A stretch of 64,000 nt of DNA, taken from Alviniconcha marisindica (Eukaryota > Mollusca > Gastropoda > Provannidae). This document shows positions 24,194-35,123 of the stretch, piece after piece. Each line of letters opens with the position of its first letter. Position 1 is the first letter of the stretch. A program made the translations under genes and the position numbers. The stretch spans positions 100,001 through 164,000 of the forward strand of contig JABMCL010003845.1 of NCBI GenBank assembly GCA_018857735.1. Reading direction: 5' to 3'. The notes under the pieces were generated by a model. The model saw only the letters and a list, made by a program, of their open reading frames with translations. It was not told the origin of the DNA and did no database searches.

Positions 24194-25190
24194 CTGTCAA
24201 CAACAAAAGAGAAAAGCAAGGTGATTCTATAGTGTATCGTTGATGTCCAGAGATGTATGAACAGATCAGAGAATATTTTTGCACAGACATGGGTGATATG
24301 CACATGCATTACTGTCCAGTATTATACAACTAAACTGGTTTTTAGAACATCATCAACATGCCACCTATTGCAAATGTGTTGCTGCAGAATGGCAGCCTGC
24401 AAGAATCATTTGAGTTTAGATCCAAAATCAGATAAAAGTAAGAGTCTCTTTCCCAGGCACCAAAAGGAAAGAGAAGGAAGAAAACTCCACAGCACACTAC
24501 TTACCCTTTTTTACATGTGAGGATGATGTCATTGATGCCGTCGTTGTCAAAATCTCCATAGGCCAGGGCCTGGGTGGGCATGGATGGAATGCTGTGTTCA
24601 GCCAGCAGAGTTCCGTCCACCAAGTCCACCAGCGCCACATTGCTCATGCCCACCACAGCAGCCATGTCCTGAAACACAGCAGACTGGGCTTAACCTTTTC
24701 ACTGCCAACAAGTTTGCACTTTTGATGCTGTTTACTTCCAGGAACAGTCTGGAGAAAAGGTTAAGCTGACTGAAAATGCTGCCTTTTTTAGAACTTTGCT
24801 GCAAGATTAGAACAGCTGAGAAGCTGGAATTCAAACAGGAAGTTGTCCAGCATCCTGCAAGCAGATCTATTGAAGACATTTTGCCAGTGGCATCATATGA
24901 CATCCTATGGCCATGAAAGGGTTACTGGTCTTGCTTATCTGGGTAAATAATGATGAAGTGATGCTTTATGTCCTCAGATGTCAGTTGACATATTAGGGAC
25001 AAGTTGCGACCAATGCCGAAGCACGGTGTAATAAATCTTTACGTCCACGGAAACCAGAAGGTTCGTTAGGACGGACAGTCCAGGACGTCCACCTCGACTC
25101 TCACACAGCTCCTGAACCATGTCTGGGTAAATAACATGCATATATCCTTATATTCAGTTCAAGAGGGTATCTGTGGAAAAGCACATCTCC

Positions 25191-25225
<35 letters not shown>

Positions 25226-28200
25226 TCTCTCTCTCTCTCTCTTCGTCTCTCTTTTTGTCTCTCTTTGTCTCTCTTTTTGTCTCTCTTTGTGTGTGCATTC
25301 ATGTTGTATGCATTGAATTTTGACTATGTATTCGTAAAGAATGTGTAAGTGCTTATAGGGCCTGTGCAGGTTAGGCGCTCTAAGTATTCATTATTATTAT
25401 TATTATTATTATTTTTCTCTCTGTATATAGCTATTCACACCACACTGAGGTCTTGCTTAGGTTCAGCAGGACACATCGTAACATCTCCATCACCGGGTCA
25501 AAAGATAGATGGAAAATTGCAGAACTACCTTCATAATTTATAGCTATACATTTCTTACCTGAATTATTGTCAGGTTCACATCACAACATCCACCAAAAAC
25601 ACAAGGTGTCACAGAGATCAACAAAAACCAACAACTAAACAACAGACCTTTCTGTCGGCCACCTCCAGGGGCATCAAGATGAAGCCGGGAGAGAATGACT
25701 GCATGAATTCATCCTCCACCTCCCTGGGAACGTTCTCTATCGACTTGCGTCTCAGCTTGATCGACAAATCACTCCACTTGGTTGAAGTCTGCACCTGTCA
25801 CCATAACACATGAACAACTGTATCCTGCTTCCTGCACACCGAAACATCATCAGTGCCTAAAAGCCCCAGAGATATACCACTTCCAAGTTCAGTGTCGCTT
25901 TACGTCCACAGACCATACGGACTATTCGGGACGGGGAACCCAGGAGAGCCACATCGACTTTCACGCAGCTCCTGAGCTCTGAAATATCACAGTTTTGCTG
26001 TTGTTTTTGTATTTGTTGTCCCAGCAGCCAGGGGAGTGTTTGGCTCAGAAAAGGCAACTGTGGCTGAGCTGTGCTAGCTGCACATCTCTTCACTTGATGA
26101 TTGGATTGATTGGATTGATGATCGCTTATATAGCGCTATTCTCCGCTCTCTTGAGCAGACTCACTGCGCTCGCATGTGGTTCTACGTGAGTGACGAGCTT
26201 TTCATAGCGCGTTTTTTTTTATATCCACCGAAGCTGACACATATATGATGGTGGAATTTTCTGCACAACTTTGCCAAGGCAGCTTTCTGTTGCCCTGGGC
26301 TCTTAACCATCAATGTGTGCATCTGGCCTTCATCAAAAGCTTCTGACATTGCCATAACTGACATCTGATTGTCATTGCTGAAATCTCCAAAACTGGAATG
26401 CAACTGCCAGAGTGGCAGGTGACACTGCACTTGTATGTATAGGTGTGGGGAAACGGTTGCACACATTATTGGAGGTGAGGAATACTAACAAACAGCAAAC
26501 AATGTGTACATGGTTGTAGCACATAAAACCTCGGTCTTTCATCTCATCCTAAATCTCATCCTAAATCCACCAACAAGACACTGAAGGGTGGGGGGGGGGG
26601 GGGGAGAAGGTCACTAATACTGGGATTTGAATCTGCAACTGCTCAATCCTAAGTCCAGTGCCTTACCCGCTCTGCAATGGCATCTCCTTTTCTTCAGTTC
26701 TAGACTCGGTCAATCATTTACATTTTCACAAGTTTACAGTAAACATATGTATTGTAAGCATCTCTTTTTCTCTTCATCATTGTAGATGCAGGTAGGTGTC
26801 TCATTTGTAAATTAAAAGCACTTCAGAATAATGTTTTGCATTTAACAGCAAAGATGTCCACACCCATGCAGGTGATCTACTCTTAAATGTTGCTGATAAA
26901 ATTATTATAACATGCTCAGACACTTGAACACATACACATGTGTGTGCATATTTACACATTTCAACACATACACACAAACACACACACACACACACACAAC
27001 TCTCTCTATCTCTCTACCTGCCAGTGAATGTTGCCAACAAGATCAAAAGAAGACATCCTCCCCAAAGATCCAAAAGCGATCAGATCATACTCTTCCTCAT
27101 TGGTCAGGTGATGACCCAGCAGGTGACGAATCACTCCACCCTTCTTTGCCACACTGAAACAAAACAATACCAATGAATACTGGAGAATGAATATGAACAG
27201 AAACTACTGAAGCAGTGAAAACGGAATATATCAGCTGCTTACAATCAGCAAACAAAGGGAGTTAATTAGTCCCGGAAAGCCGTCACTAGGATGAAAACAA
27301 CAGCAAAGACATGACTCGTCTACAATAACCCCCACCTGGCATGTGAGTAAAGACAAAGCACATGAACTCCACTGAAGCTACATCCCAGTGACGTCTTTCA
27401 AGCACTAATTAACTCCCTTTGTTGATTCAGTCAATGTGTTCCGGGCCCATTCCATTTCAGACTACAACAGCTGACAAAATCAAGAAACATGCTGGGAAAT
27501 AAATCTAGGTGTAAATGCACATGACAATATATCTATGGCAGATTCAAGATTTCATATTATATATACTCTAACAGCCCTCTTCATTTCTGGTTCTCCTTTT
27601 ATGAATACTGGTGGTAGTATATAAAAAAAAAAGGTTTTCATTTTTGGCTCATTTTGTGTATGCGTATCATTGGTGGGAGCTGCCACAAGTATCATTTTTG
27701 TCATGACAAAAGCTTTGTCACGACAAACATGTGTGCTTGTAAGTATTGTAAGAATGCTTGTCGTGACAAAACTTTTGTCATGACAAACATATTCTGGTCA
27801 CAACAAAACTTTTGTTGCGACAAATATTTGTCATGACAGACATAATTTTGTCGTGACCAAAGTTTTGTCACGACAAGCTTACTTTTGTTGCGACAAACAT
27901 GTGTTTGTCGCGACAAAACAGGTCTTTTGTCACGACAAAAGTATGCTTGTCACACCAAAACATTTGTCGCGACAAAAATATTTTGTCGCAGCAAAAGTTT
28001 TGTTGTCGCGGCAAGCATACTTTTGTCATTACAAAAGACACATTTTGTTGTGACAAATGTGTTTGTTGTGCAAAAAATGATACTTGTGGCAGCTCCCAGC
28101 AATGATATATGTGAGCCTGTTGTTGCCGAGTGTGTTACCTTTTGATCAGCACAGGGGGCACTTTTTTAAAGATGTCCTCCTCCATGGCCCAGGAGTGCTG

Positions 28201-28574
28201 CCAGATGAAGCGGTGAGAGATGCACAGGGACAGCTGTTCCAGCTTCTCTTTGATGGGCAGGATGCGCCAGATGTCCAGGTAGCACACCGCGTGACCCTGT
28301 CAGTCAAAGGTTTGCTAGCGCTAGTGCTGGTTAAAATTACTAGTGCTGGTACTGGGTGAACTTATAAAGTGTGTGTTCACGGCTAACGGGGTTAATGCGT
28401 ATGTTTTTATCCTCCTTCTGAAATCAGAATTCACCCTGAGCATGGTCTAAAACAAATCAGTATTTTTCTTCAGTTATTATTAATGACAATTTACATCTCA
28501 CAATAGCTTTGAATTAGTTTGTAAGCATATACAAGTATATATAAATCATGCACATGTGTGCACACCCCTCCTCT

Positions 28575-28619
<45 letters not shown>

Positions 28620-29861
28620 AATGCACATGTGTGCATACTGGGAGCATGGGAGCTAATGGCTAGCCAGCTAATGCACTGGACTACAAATGCAGTGGCCAGT
28701 GGACACGACAGGGTGATGGACCATTTTTCAGTTGTTCCAAGTCAACACGTGTGCAGTCTCATGACTGCCTGCCTCTGTCTCATCTTCATGTGCACAGCTT
28801 CAGCTGACATCCTCCCTTCCATAACAACAGGCCTAACAGACAGTGGCACGGAAACACACATATAGCATAATAATGGAATGAGAATGGCACAATAATGGAA
28901 TGAGAATAATCAAAGTGATGATTGTGGAAACGTAATGAAAGAAGAAGAAGAACAGTAGGTAGCAGTTTACCACTCCCAAGTCCCACACAAGATGCTCCAG
29001 CTCTCCATCATTGTCCACATCAAGCCGGATATCACTAGTCTCTGGAAACTTCAGGTGCGTGATTGGTTGTCCAGACAACAGACTCAGCACCTCAATCCCA
29101 TGGGGCCCTCGAATAACGACGGCATTGGGATTGGATGCATGTTCCGATTCGCTGTGGGGGCGTTGGCCGCCATAAGCATAACCGACAATGTGATGCGCAG
29201 ACAGAGCAGAGGGTTGTTTGGAGCTGTCATCCTCCTTATCAGCCTCTCCCTGGTTCATCTTCCTGTCTTTGGCGAAGCGACCAAGCGTGAACTTCGTGTC
29301 TTGGTTGTTTACCCACATGTGAGGCTGAAAACAGAAGTTCTCTGCAACTTGGTGAATTAGAGCCAGTTTGAGCATGCAGTCGCAATCCACTGGCTGCATA
29401 AAAGCACATAATTTATTCGTACACTGTACTAAAACAAAATCTGCTCCATTACAGTAAGATCTGTTTCATAGTAACAGAACACAGATTAAATGCATATTTG
29501 TACATAATAGCAAGAGGCAGTAATGCAGCCCACTACACATATCACATTACAACTTCACACCAAACGGTGACCATCGCAGCTGCCACATTCACATACCATG
29601 TAATTGCTGAACTCTTTGCTGTACATTTTCCATGGAGCCTCACCAGCATGCTTTTTGTTTTTCCGCAGACCCAGCTTCCAGTGGTGTTCTGTTTCATGGT
29701 CCTGTTGACAATACCAAACAAAATGTATTGTGCTTATAGATTTAGACAGGCAGGCAGGCAATAAGGCAGACAGGCAGGCAGGCAGACAGGCAGAGAGGCA
29801 AGCAGGTAGACAGGCAGGTAGCCCTGCAAACAGAAAGGTAGGCACACAGGTTCTTGCGCAT

Positions 29862-29916
<55 letters not shown>

Positions 29917-29922
29917 TGCATG

Positions 29923-29960
<38 letters not shown>

Positions 29961-29965
29961 TGCAT

Positions 29966-30030
<65 letters not shown>

Positions 30031-32042
30031 CACACACGCATACACACCAACTCTCTCACACACACACAGAGTCAAACACACACACATGCATGCACCCTTA
30101 CAGTATAAATATTTTTTTACACAATTGAAAGAGACATACAATTAGCAGATAGCAGTCAAATTTCATCAGTATTAAGGATATCTTTGCCTAAACACACCCC
30201 AACCACACTGAATGGATATATATAGAGAGAGAGAGTCACCAGCTTCACACAAACTTCTTTCATTTAAGATTAAATTCTGCACTATAGACTATGATCAGAA
30301 ACTCTCTGCTGAACCTTTCCCTCACTTTTTTGTTCTCTTAAAACTACTTTAGTTATGAAGAAGAAGTCATAAAGATCCCAGTGACTTTGCTTTAAGTAAG
30401 TTCGACCCCGTTTTGTGTCTCTTTAACTCCTAACCCTAACAAGCATATTTGACGAAAGAGGAAGAAAATAATGAGGTGCACCAAAGATACAATGACAGGT
30501 AAAAACTACTGTATTCCTTTGCAGTGTGCAGATATTTACAGACCTACCTGATGCCATCTATTGGGCGGTTCAGTGAAGCTGGTTTGCATGAGTGAATGCC
30601 CTTTGTAATCTTTAATTTCGCGCAAGAAGTTGCAAGAGGCCGCAGTGTCACTTCCAGGCCGATTACTGAGTAGGCGTTGCTTCACATTGTGTAGAACAAT
30701 GGAAGTTGAACCAAGAATTGCGAAGCAGTACAACTGCCACCACTGTTGCAGTTGCAAAAATTACCAGGGAAAGGGGATAGAGAGTGGGAAAAAAGTGTCT
30801 TTGCATCATTTTTTGGCTGATCAGAAGATCACGATTTCATGGAAAAAATGCGGTTTGGGGCATCCTATAGCACAAGCAACAAGTTATTGCTTGTTGCCAA
30901 ACACATTCTGACTACGGGTCTCCAAAAATATCTTTAAAGTTGGCAGTGTAAAATTTGTAAATTCACTGTCACTGCCTTCCATTGTGAAGAAAGTATGCAC
31001 CAGAAGTAAAAGCAGCCAAGGGACTTAAGCGATGCCGGGCAAAAGACAAAGGAATTAACAACCCCGCCTGAACCGTCCAATAGCATTAGCAATCATCTTA
31101 TGTATATTACTAGTTTCTTAATGCAGATTCATTACATCACAACACTTCAAACATGGGAATTGGAGCAAGACAGCCATGCAGACCTTGATGTTGTGTGTCA
31201 GCTGACCAAAGTCTCCTGGCAGGTGATGCCAGCGCACAGTGCCGTTGGTGGCGCTGAGGGCGTACGTGGAGAAGTGGGTCAGGTTTTCTACCTCTTCTAC
31301 AACTATCTTCATCTCCACTGTCCTGTTGCCTGTTTCACTGAAACGCAATCCACATACACAAAATATATTTCCATATGACTGCGCAAAGCACAGGTGTGGG
31401 CTACAGTCACTCTGAATTGACCTTTTCACTGCGCCTATGACATCATATGACATCCTTGATGACGTGTTTCATATCTGCCAGTAAGACACCATGGCTTCTC
31501 ATGCACACTAAGGAGAACAAAGGCCAACCAAAGTCAACAAAATTAACATTCGGGGATGGCTGAATCCCTCTGTCAGACTCTTCTTTGAAGAGACTGCATC
31601 AGCAGCACAAACTCTCTGGCAGCAAAAGGGTTAACAACAAGCTCCTCTTGAAGTCCTACTCTTGCTTTCTAAGCAACTCAAATTCTTCATGAGTAAGAAC
31701 CTCTGAAGTGCAGCAGAATCTTCACCTTTAAGAAGGTGCCAGCAAAACCAAAGAAAATGCAGAAGAACCCCTTCAAACAATTCCATCAATCGTGTTAACT
31801 GTATCTGTATGCACAGACATGAGATTGTGACAGCATGATACAGCCTGAATGCCCCCAAATCACCTTCTTTGCACTCATGACTCAACGATACAAGCCAAGC
31901 TGCCATGATAGAAGGAGCTGGCAAGGCTTTCATGGTCAGCAAAATAAATGGACTTCAGACAATTGACTACAAAACGTCATACCTGACAATTGAATTGGGG
32001 GTGCCACAGAATGAATGATAAGAGAGAGTGAGAGACTGAAAT

Positions 32043-32123
<81 letters not shown>

Positions 32124-34244
32124 AGGAAGAAGAAGAAAGAAAGACGTAATCAATGGTGAAGCTCTATTGCATGCTTTTCCTGAATAAAGAACCTAATTTT
32201 CTGCATGAATTAACCTACATTTTCTGCTTGAATATAGTCAGAGGAAGAAAGAAAAGGAGGAATACAAACTATTATTCAAACTATTTAAATTGTTTGTTCA
32301 CAACGTTGGTAAAGTATGAAGTGTGTGTGTGTGTGTGTGTGTGTGCTATTAGGCTTGGGGGGGGGGGGGGGGGGAGGGGGGGGGGGGGGGGGGGTAGTGC
32401 CATCAGTTAACACTCTTTTGTAAAAGTCTATTAGCCTGTCTGTCAACATGTTTTACATTTTTCAGGTATTAGGCAAGTATTCATGTACTTTTGCACAGTG
32501 AATGCAAACACCCATAAGTACAGAAAAATAAACATATATATATATATATATCCAGCTAAAATTTAGGGTTATACATATATGCTGCCAGATGAATTTCATC
32601 CCTATATTATTATCAGCACTTATTCACATTCAACTACTCACTCTATTTTTTCCACAGGCAGTTCTTTGGTGTGGTGTGTCTTGTGCATGAAGTTTCCACC
32701 AACGATAATAAGTCCTCCGTTGTTCTTCTGCACGGAGTGGGATGTGATCAGCACACCAAGGGACTTTACTGCATATGCCTCTTCTAGCAGGTTCACTGTC
32801 AAGGGGAGGCTAACCTCCCATTTCAGGTTCAACTCGGGATCGAAGCACATCACATGCCAGTCATCTGTCACTATCACAACGATCTGGAAGGGTAACACCA
32901 GAGGTTTATGAGTGAATATTAGTCTCTCCATATCTAATGCCCAGACAACTGTGAAGGTTATATATTACACTGCCAGTTTATTAAGTCACAAATAAAAGGT
33001 CATGCCATATCAGTTCGTTCAATCATAAGTAAAAGTCTGATTCATTCCATTGGTATGTTTGAAGAGGACAGAGAAAGAAATTAAGCTGAATGAACCAGAA
33101 AGACAACAATTAGAAGAGCAGAACTCATATATGACATGTCAGCAGGCAAAGCAAGGACAGCTATATTTTGACCAACTCCATTCTTAAAAAAATAAGAAAA
33201 TCAACACTCAATATCTTTGGATCTCAGCAGGACTCTAACCTCTGCATCTACAGTACCCTACACTATGTGGAGAAGCAAGAGAGGAAACAGCAAAATGCCA
33301 CTTTTTGTCTGATACAGCTGCACACCAACTGTTATTATCACTTCTGTGCAGCTGCAATGTGGCTTAAAAGCTGCATTATAGTCACAGGAAGAGATACTAA
33401 GCAACACTATCTTCCAATTCCCATCACACTCACACTGTCACAGTCTTTAAAATGTAACAACAAAACAAATTCTTTTTGCACAGTGATTGGACAATCTAAT
33501 GACAAGTTCAAGCACATTAACGGTGTGGAAAGGCAATGCTCCCTTTCTAAACGTTCTTCCAAAATGTCCTGATAATCTAATGACAGCTGCCATGCCCACT
33601 CCCTTCCCCATCCACCTCCATCCCTTTCAAACACAGCGTAGGATCTACAGGCCTCCACACCTTTGAAAGCAGCATGATTTCAGACATCTGCCTACCAAAT
33701 CTCATGCCTGCTTACAAGTGCAGAACTTCATCGGAAGAGAGTCTGTCCTGAGACTAATACTCTAAAAGGGTTCCACTACACTTGTAACTCAGCAGACCTG
33801 TTTTCTGATCTGCATCATGGAGAGGTAGGGGGTGGTGAAGCCTGACTTCAGCACCACTGGCCGGGCGATGCGATTCCCAGGTCTCTTCAGCTGCAGCTCT
33901 ACCTCGTGTTTCACGACCACATGGGGCAATGAGCCATCCGCCATCTTCTGCTGCTCTGGCAATGCTAACACACTCAGTCTCCCATCCACTGTCACCATGA
34001 CAACCTCATTGACACCATCACTCTCCAGGTCTGTGATAATCGGTGTTGGCAGGCTCTCCTCTGTTGTTGGAAACTTTCCATTTTCAAAGTAGTGTGCCTC
34101 GCTACGTTTGCGCCAGGTGGGTATGAGATAGTAGGAGTCCTTTACGCGAAAGAGATAGAAGATGATGATGCACAGGCAGGTGTAGCACACCTCCCTCATG
34201 GAGAATCTCCGAACCATGTCTTGTAGTTTCACCAACTCCATCAT
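24052..34244 (-). CDS. Membrane-anchored FG-GAP repeat (beta-propeller) protein, ten coding exons
   Basis: Coding exons in transcript order are 34244-33798, 32883-32642, 31337-31184, 29701-29597, 29324-28971, 28296-28139, 27153-27018, 25794-25648, 24668-24505 and 24193-24052. All phases match and the sum (2049 nt) gives 682 residues plus stop. Features: an N-terminal membrane anchor ([14 protein letters not shown]), a propeller-like ectodomain with three DxDxDG-type calcium loops ([27 protein letters not shown]), and a C-terminal helix ([17 protein letters not shown]). From memory, order, length and many blocks match an Arabidopsis FG-GAP repeat protein of about 700 residues (for example [22 protein letters not shown]). 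Molecular function is unknown to me. The start could be ATG at 34244 or 34241. An acceptor-like AG near 34281 suggests an upstream 5' UTR exon. Confidence 0.88.
24505..24668 (-). CDS. FG-GAP protein exon 9
   Basis: Acceptor TGTGTTTCAG, donor GG|GTAAGT, exit phase 2. It encodes the canonical FG-GAP loop [18 protein letters not shown]. Confidence 0.9.
24690..24924 (+). mobile_element. MITE of the 'CTTTTCACTGCCA' family in FG-GAP intron
   Basis: The left end TTAACCTTTTCACTGCCAA and right end GGCCATGAAAGGGTTAC form imperfect inverted repeats. The interior has a CATCATATGACATCC palindrome-like motif shared with the copy at 31417. It lies about 20 bp inside the intron before exon 9. Confidence 0.75.
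24955..25125 (-). repeat. Dispersed repeat, copy of 1135-1280 family
   Basis: Reverse-strand copy with TCCACCTCGACTCTCACACA and ACGTCCACGGAAACCAG, lying in an FG-GAP gene intron. Confidence 0.65.
25195..25425 (+). repeat. (GT)n(CT)n microsatellite followed by retroelement 3' tail
   Basis: A GT/CT tract at 25195-25280. Then 25285-25412 reads TGTATGCATTGAATTTTG to GGGCCTGTGCAGGTTAGGC and ends in (ATT)n. A minus-strand copy of the second part is at 56960-57090. Confidence 0.7.
25648..25794 (-). CDS. FG-GAP protein exon 8
   Basis: 49 codons, phase 0 at both ends; acceptor GGTGACAG, donor AAG|GTCTGT. A second in-phase AG (start 25788) would remove two codons. It ends [12 protein letters not shown], matching a conserved propeller strand. 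Confidence 0.85.
25890..25980 (-). repeat. Dispersed repeat fragment, 1135-1280 family
   Basis: Short reverse-strand copy with TACGTCCACAGACCATACGG and TCACGCAGCTCCTGAGCTC, intronic. Confidence 0.55.
26095..26240 (-). mobile_element. Truncated SINE, same family as 14890-15215
   Basis: On the minus strand it reads GAACCACATGCGAGCGCAGT then GAGAATAGCGCTATATAAGC and ends in an (ATCA)/(ATTGG) run. The tRNA-like head is missing. Confidence 0.7.
26308..26403 (-). other. Candidate cassette exon or exon relic in the FG-GAP gene
   Basis: The minus strand has acceptor-like CCACTCTGGCAG, 32 open codons, then donor-like GATG|GTTAAG, phase 0 at both ends. The peptide includes [16 protein letters not shown], which resembles an FG-GAP strand-loop. 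It sits between exons 7 and 8, which already join cleanly without it. It could be an optional insert, a decayed duplicate or chance. Confidence 0.25.
26585..26700 (-). mobile_element. Degenerate tRNA-like SINE head
   Basis: The minus strand reads AGAGCGGGTAAGGCACTGG and then GCAGATTCAAATCCCAG, which resemble degraded A and B boxes. A poly-G run precedes it at about 26588-26604. Confidence 0.4.
27018..27153 (-). CDS. FG-GAP protein exon 7
   Basis: Acceptor TTGTTTCAG, donor CAG|GTAGAG, entry phase 2, exit phase 0. It encodes [19 protein letters not shown] and ends NIHWQ, which continues directly into VQTSTKW. Confidence 0.87.
27668..28104. mobile_element. MITE-like element filled with short TTTGTCRYGACAAA palindromes
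   Basis: Ends are near-perfect inverted repeats of about 31 bp: the left begins CATTGGTGGGAGCTGCCACA, and the right end read from the other strand begins CATTGCTGGGAGCTGCCACA. Between them are about 19 spaced copies of an inverted motif (TTTGTCATGACAAA, TTTGTCGCGACAAA and variants), each around 20 bp apart. It has no coding capacity. It lies in the intron between exons 6 and 7 of the FG-GAP gene. A shorter related piece is at 61640-61745. Confidence 0.8.
28139..28296 (-). CDS. FG-GAP protein exon 6
   Basis: Acceptor TTGACTGACAG, donor AAAAG|GTAACA, exit phase 2. It encodes [20 protein letters not shown] and LCISHRF, aligned with the plant cysteine pair region. Confidence 0.87.
28576..28618 (+). 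repeat. (CA)n microsatellite
   Basis: A simple CA run in an FG-GAP gene intron. Flanking sequence to 28960 shows no coding feature. Confidence 0.95.
28971..29324 (-). CDS. FG-GAP protein exon 5
   Basis: 118 codons, phase 0 at both ends; acceptor TGTTTTCAG, donor GTG|GTAAAC. It includes a charged low-complexity insert, [13 protein letters not shown], and the second calcium-type loop, [15 protein letters not shown]. Confidence 0.88.
29597..29701 (-). CDS. FG-GAP protein exon 4
   Basis: 35 codons, phase 0 at both ends; acceptor TTGTCAACAG, donor ATG|GTATGT. It encodes a basic stretch ([11 protein letters not shown]) and joins the next exon as [13 protein letters not shown]. Confidence 0.85.
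29741..30085 (+). repeat. (GGCA)n and (CA)n microsatellites
   Basis: A GGCA/GACA block at about 29741-29820, then about 230 bp of CA with CATG interruptions, in the FG-GAP intron just upstream of exon 4. Confidence 0.95.
30558..31083 (+). mobile_element. DNA transposon remnant with THAP-like zinc-finger segment
   Basis: The ends CTATTGGGCGGTTCAG and CTGAACCGTCCAATAG are inverted repeats with one mismatch. The interior encodes, from about 30680, MEVEPR, then [13 protein letters not shown] and [20 protein letters not shown]. The cysteine pair, Asn and H-x-F/W spacing resembles a THAP domain, found in P-element-type transposases. No transposase catalytic region remains. A diverged copy is at 61828-62340. 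The THAP call is tentative. Confidence 0.6.
31184..31337 (-). CDS. FG-GAP protein exon 3
   Basis: Acceptor GCGTTTCAG, donor AAG|GTCTGC. It encodes [18 protein letters not shown], corresponding to the plant block with HFSVYAF and LRW. Confidence 0.87.
31417..31634 (+). mobile_element. MITE of the 'CTTTTCACTGCCA' family
   Basis: The left end TTGACCTTTTCACTGC and right end GGCAGCAAAAGGGTTAA are imperfect inverted repeats. It shares CATCATATGACATCC with the copy at 24690. Intronic. Confidence 0.65.
32047..32395 (+). repeat. (GA)n(GACA)n, (GT)n and poly-G tracts
   Basis: GA/GACA at 32047-32124, GT at 32323-32344 and a nearly pure G run at 32357-32393. All are intronic in the FG-GAP gene. The G run could form a quadruplex. 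Confidence 0.9.
32642..32883 (-). CDS. FG-GAP protein exon 2
   Basis: Acceptor TTACCCTTCCAG, donor GA|GTGAGT, exit phase 2. It encodes [18 protein letters not shown] and [10 protein letters not shown], the best conserved blade in comparison with the plant protein. Confidence 0.88.
33798..34244 (-). CDS. FG-GAP protein exon 1 (coding part)
   Basis: ATG at 34244-34242 begins [15 protein letters not shown], followed by a 14-residue hydrophobic anchor and the first FG-GAP loop ([15 protein letters not shown]). Donor AAACAG|GTCTGC, exit phase 0. The frame stays open upstream, so the initiator is inferred from the position of the anchor. Confidence 0.8.
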
Positions 34245-34994
34245 GAAGAATACTGTGTTGCTCAAGGTCCAGCTAACCTGTTGACAGATTGCAAAAATAC
34301 TTCACAAATTTACCAGTCATGTCATGGCATGTGAAACCAAAGCCAAGTCACTGACTAAAGCATTTTGTCAATACTCCTTTCCGGATCTGTGACAAGCTTA
34401 TAATCGCTGCTACTGTAAATGTAATGTATTCCACAAACTCCAATCATACTGAGATACACTGACTAAATGATATAATCTGTATCACAGTACTTGTTCAAAA
34501 TCCTACATCTATCTTTCAAAACGAGAAAGCTTAATCATTCAGGGTGGTGTGCAAAACATCTAGACAGTGTGACTGTAACAGAGTAACTAGCATGATTGCA
34601 TGTATTGCAAGTCAAGATCTAATCAAGATGACTGTTGATGCATAATCGAGAACATGGATATATTACTGTAGGACCTTTTTTTCTTCTTCCGCTGTACAAA
34701 GTCTACTGGTAGATTGCTACTTGCTAGCTCTAGGACCAAATCAGCAAATCTTTAAAGGTTTAGTCCTTGTGTTTGCTAGCTTGCTAAAGTGCAGGATTAC
34801 CTAAGATTTTTTTTAAATTTTTTTTTTAAAATCGGACGATAAGCCAGACAAATGACAGTAATTAATAGATTACTGACTGATGCCAGTGATGGTCATTAAC
34901 GGAACAAGAAATAATATCTGAATCAACAGATTTTGTTTTAACCACACCCCTTTTTCTCGCACACCATAAATATCAGTAATGATCAGTCAGTGAT

Positions 34995-35123
34995 ATGGAC
35001 TGGATATTATCGGAAGAAGAAGAACAGACCCACACCGCCGTAGCAGACGATTCACAGCCAAATTCCGATTTAAAGATGCCTGAAAAAGGATGTACCAGTC
35101 ACGACATTAACCTTTCACATTAG
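34995..35123 (+). other. Small open frame (42 aa), unassigned
   Basis: ATG at 34995 opens MDWILSEEEEQTHTAVADDS and continues to TAG at 35121. The acidic, non-repetitive composition resembles the start of the downstream zinc-finger protein, and it could be an upstream ORF or part of a first exon. No homology is recognised. Confidence 0.2.

Noticed and set aside
28833..29399. Single 188-codon gene on the minus strand
   Set aside because: Its middle is exon 5 of the FG-GAP gene; both ends are intron read-through past good acceptor and donor sites.
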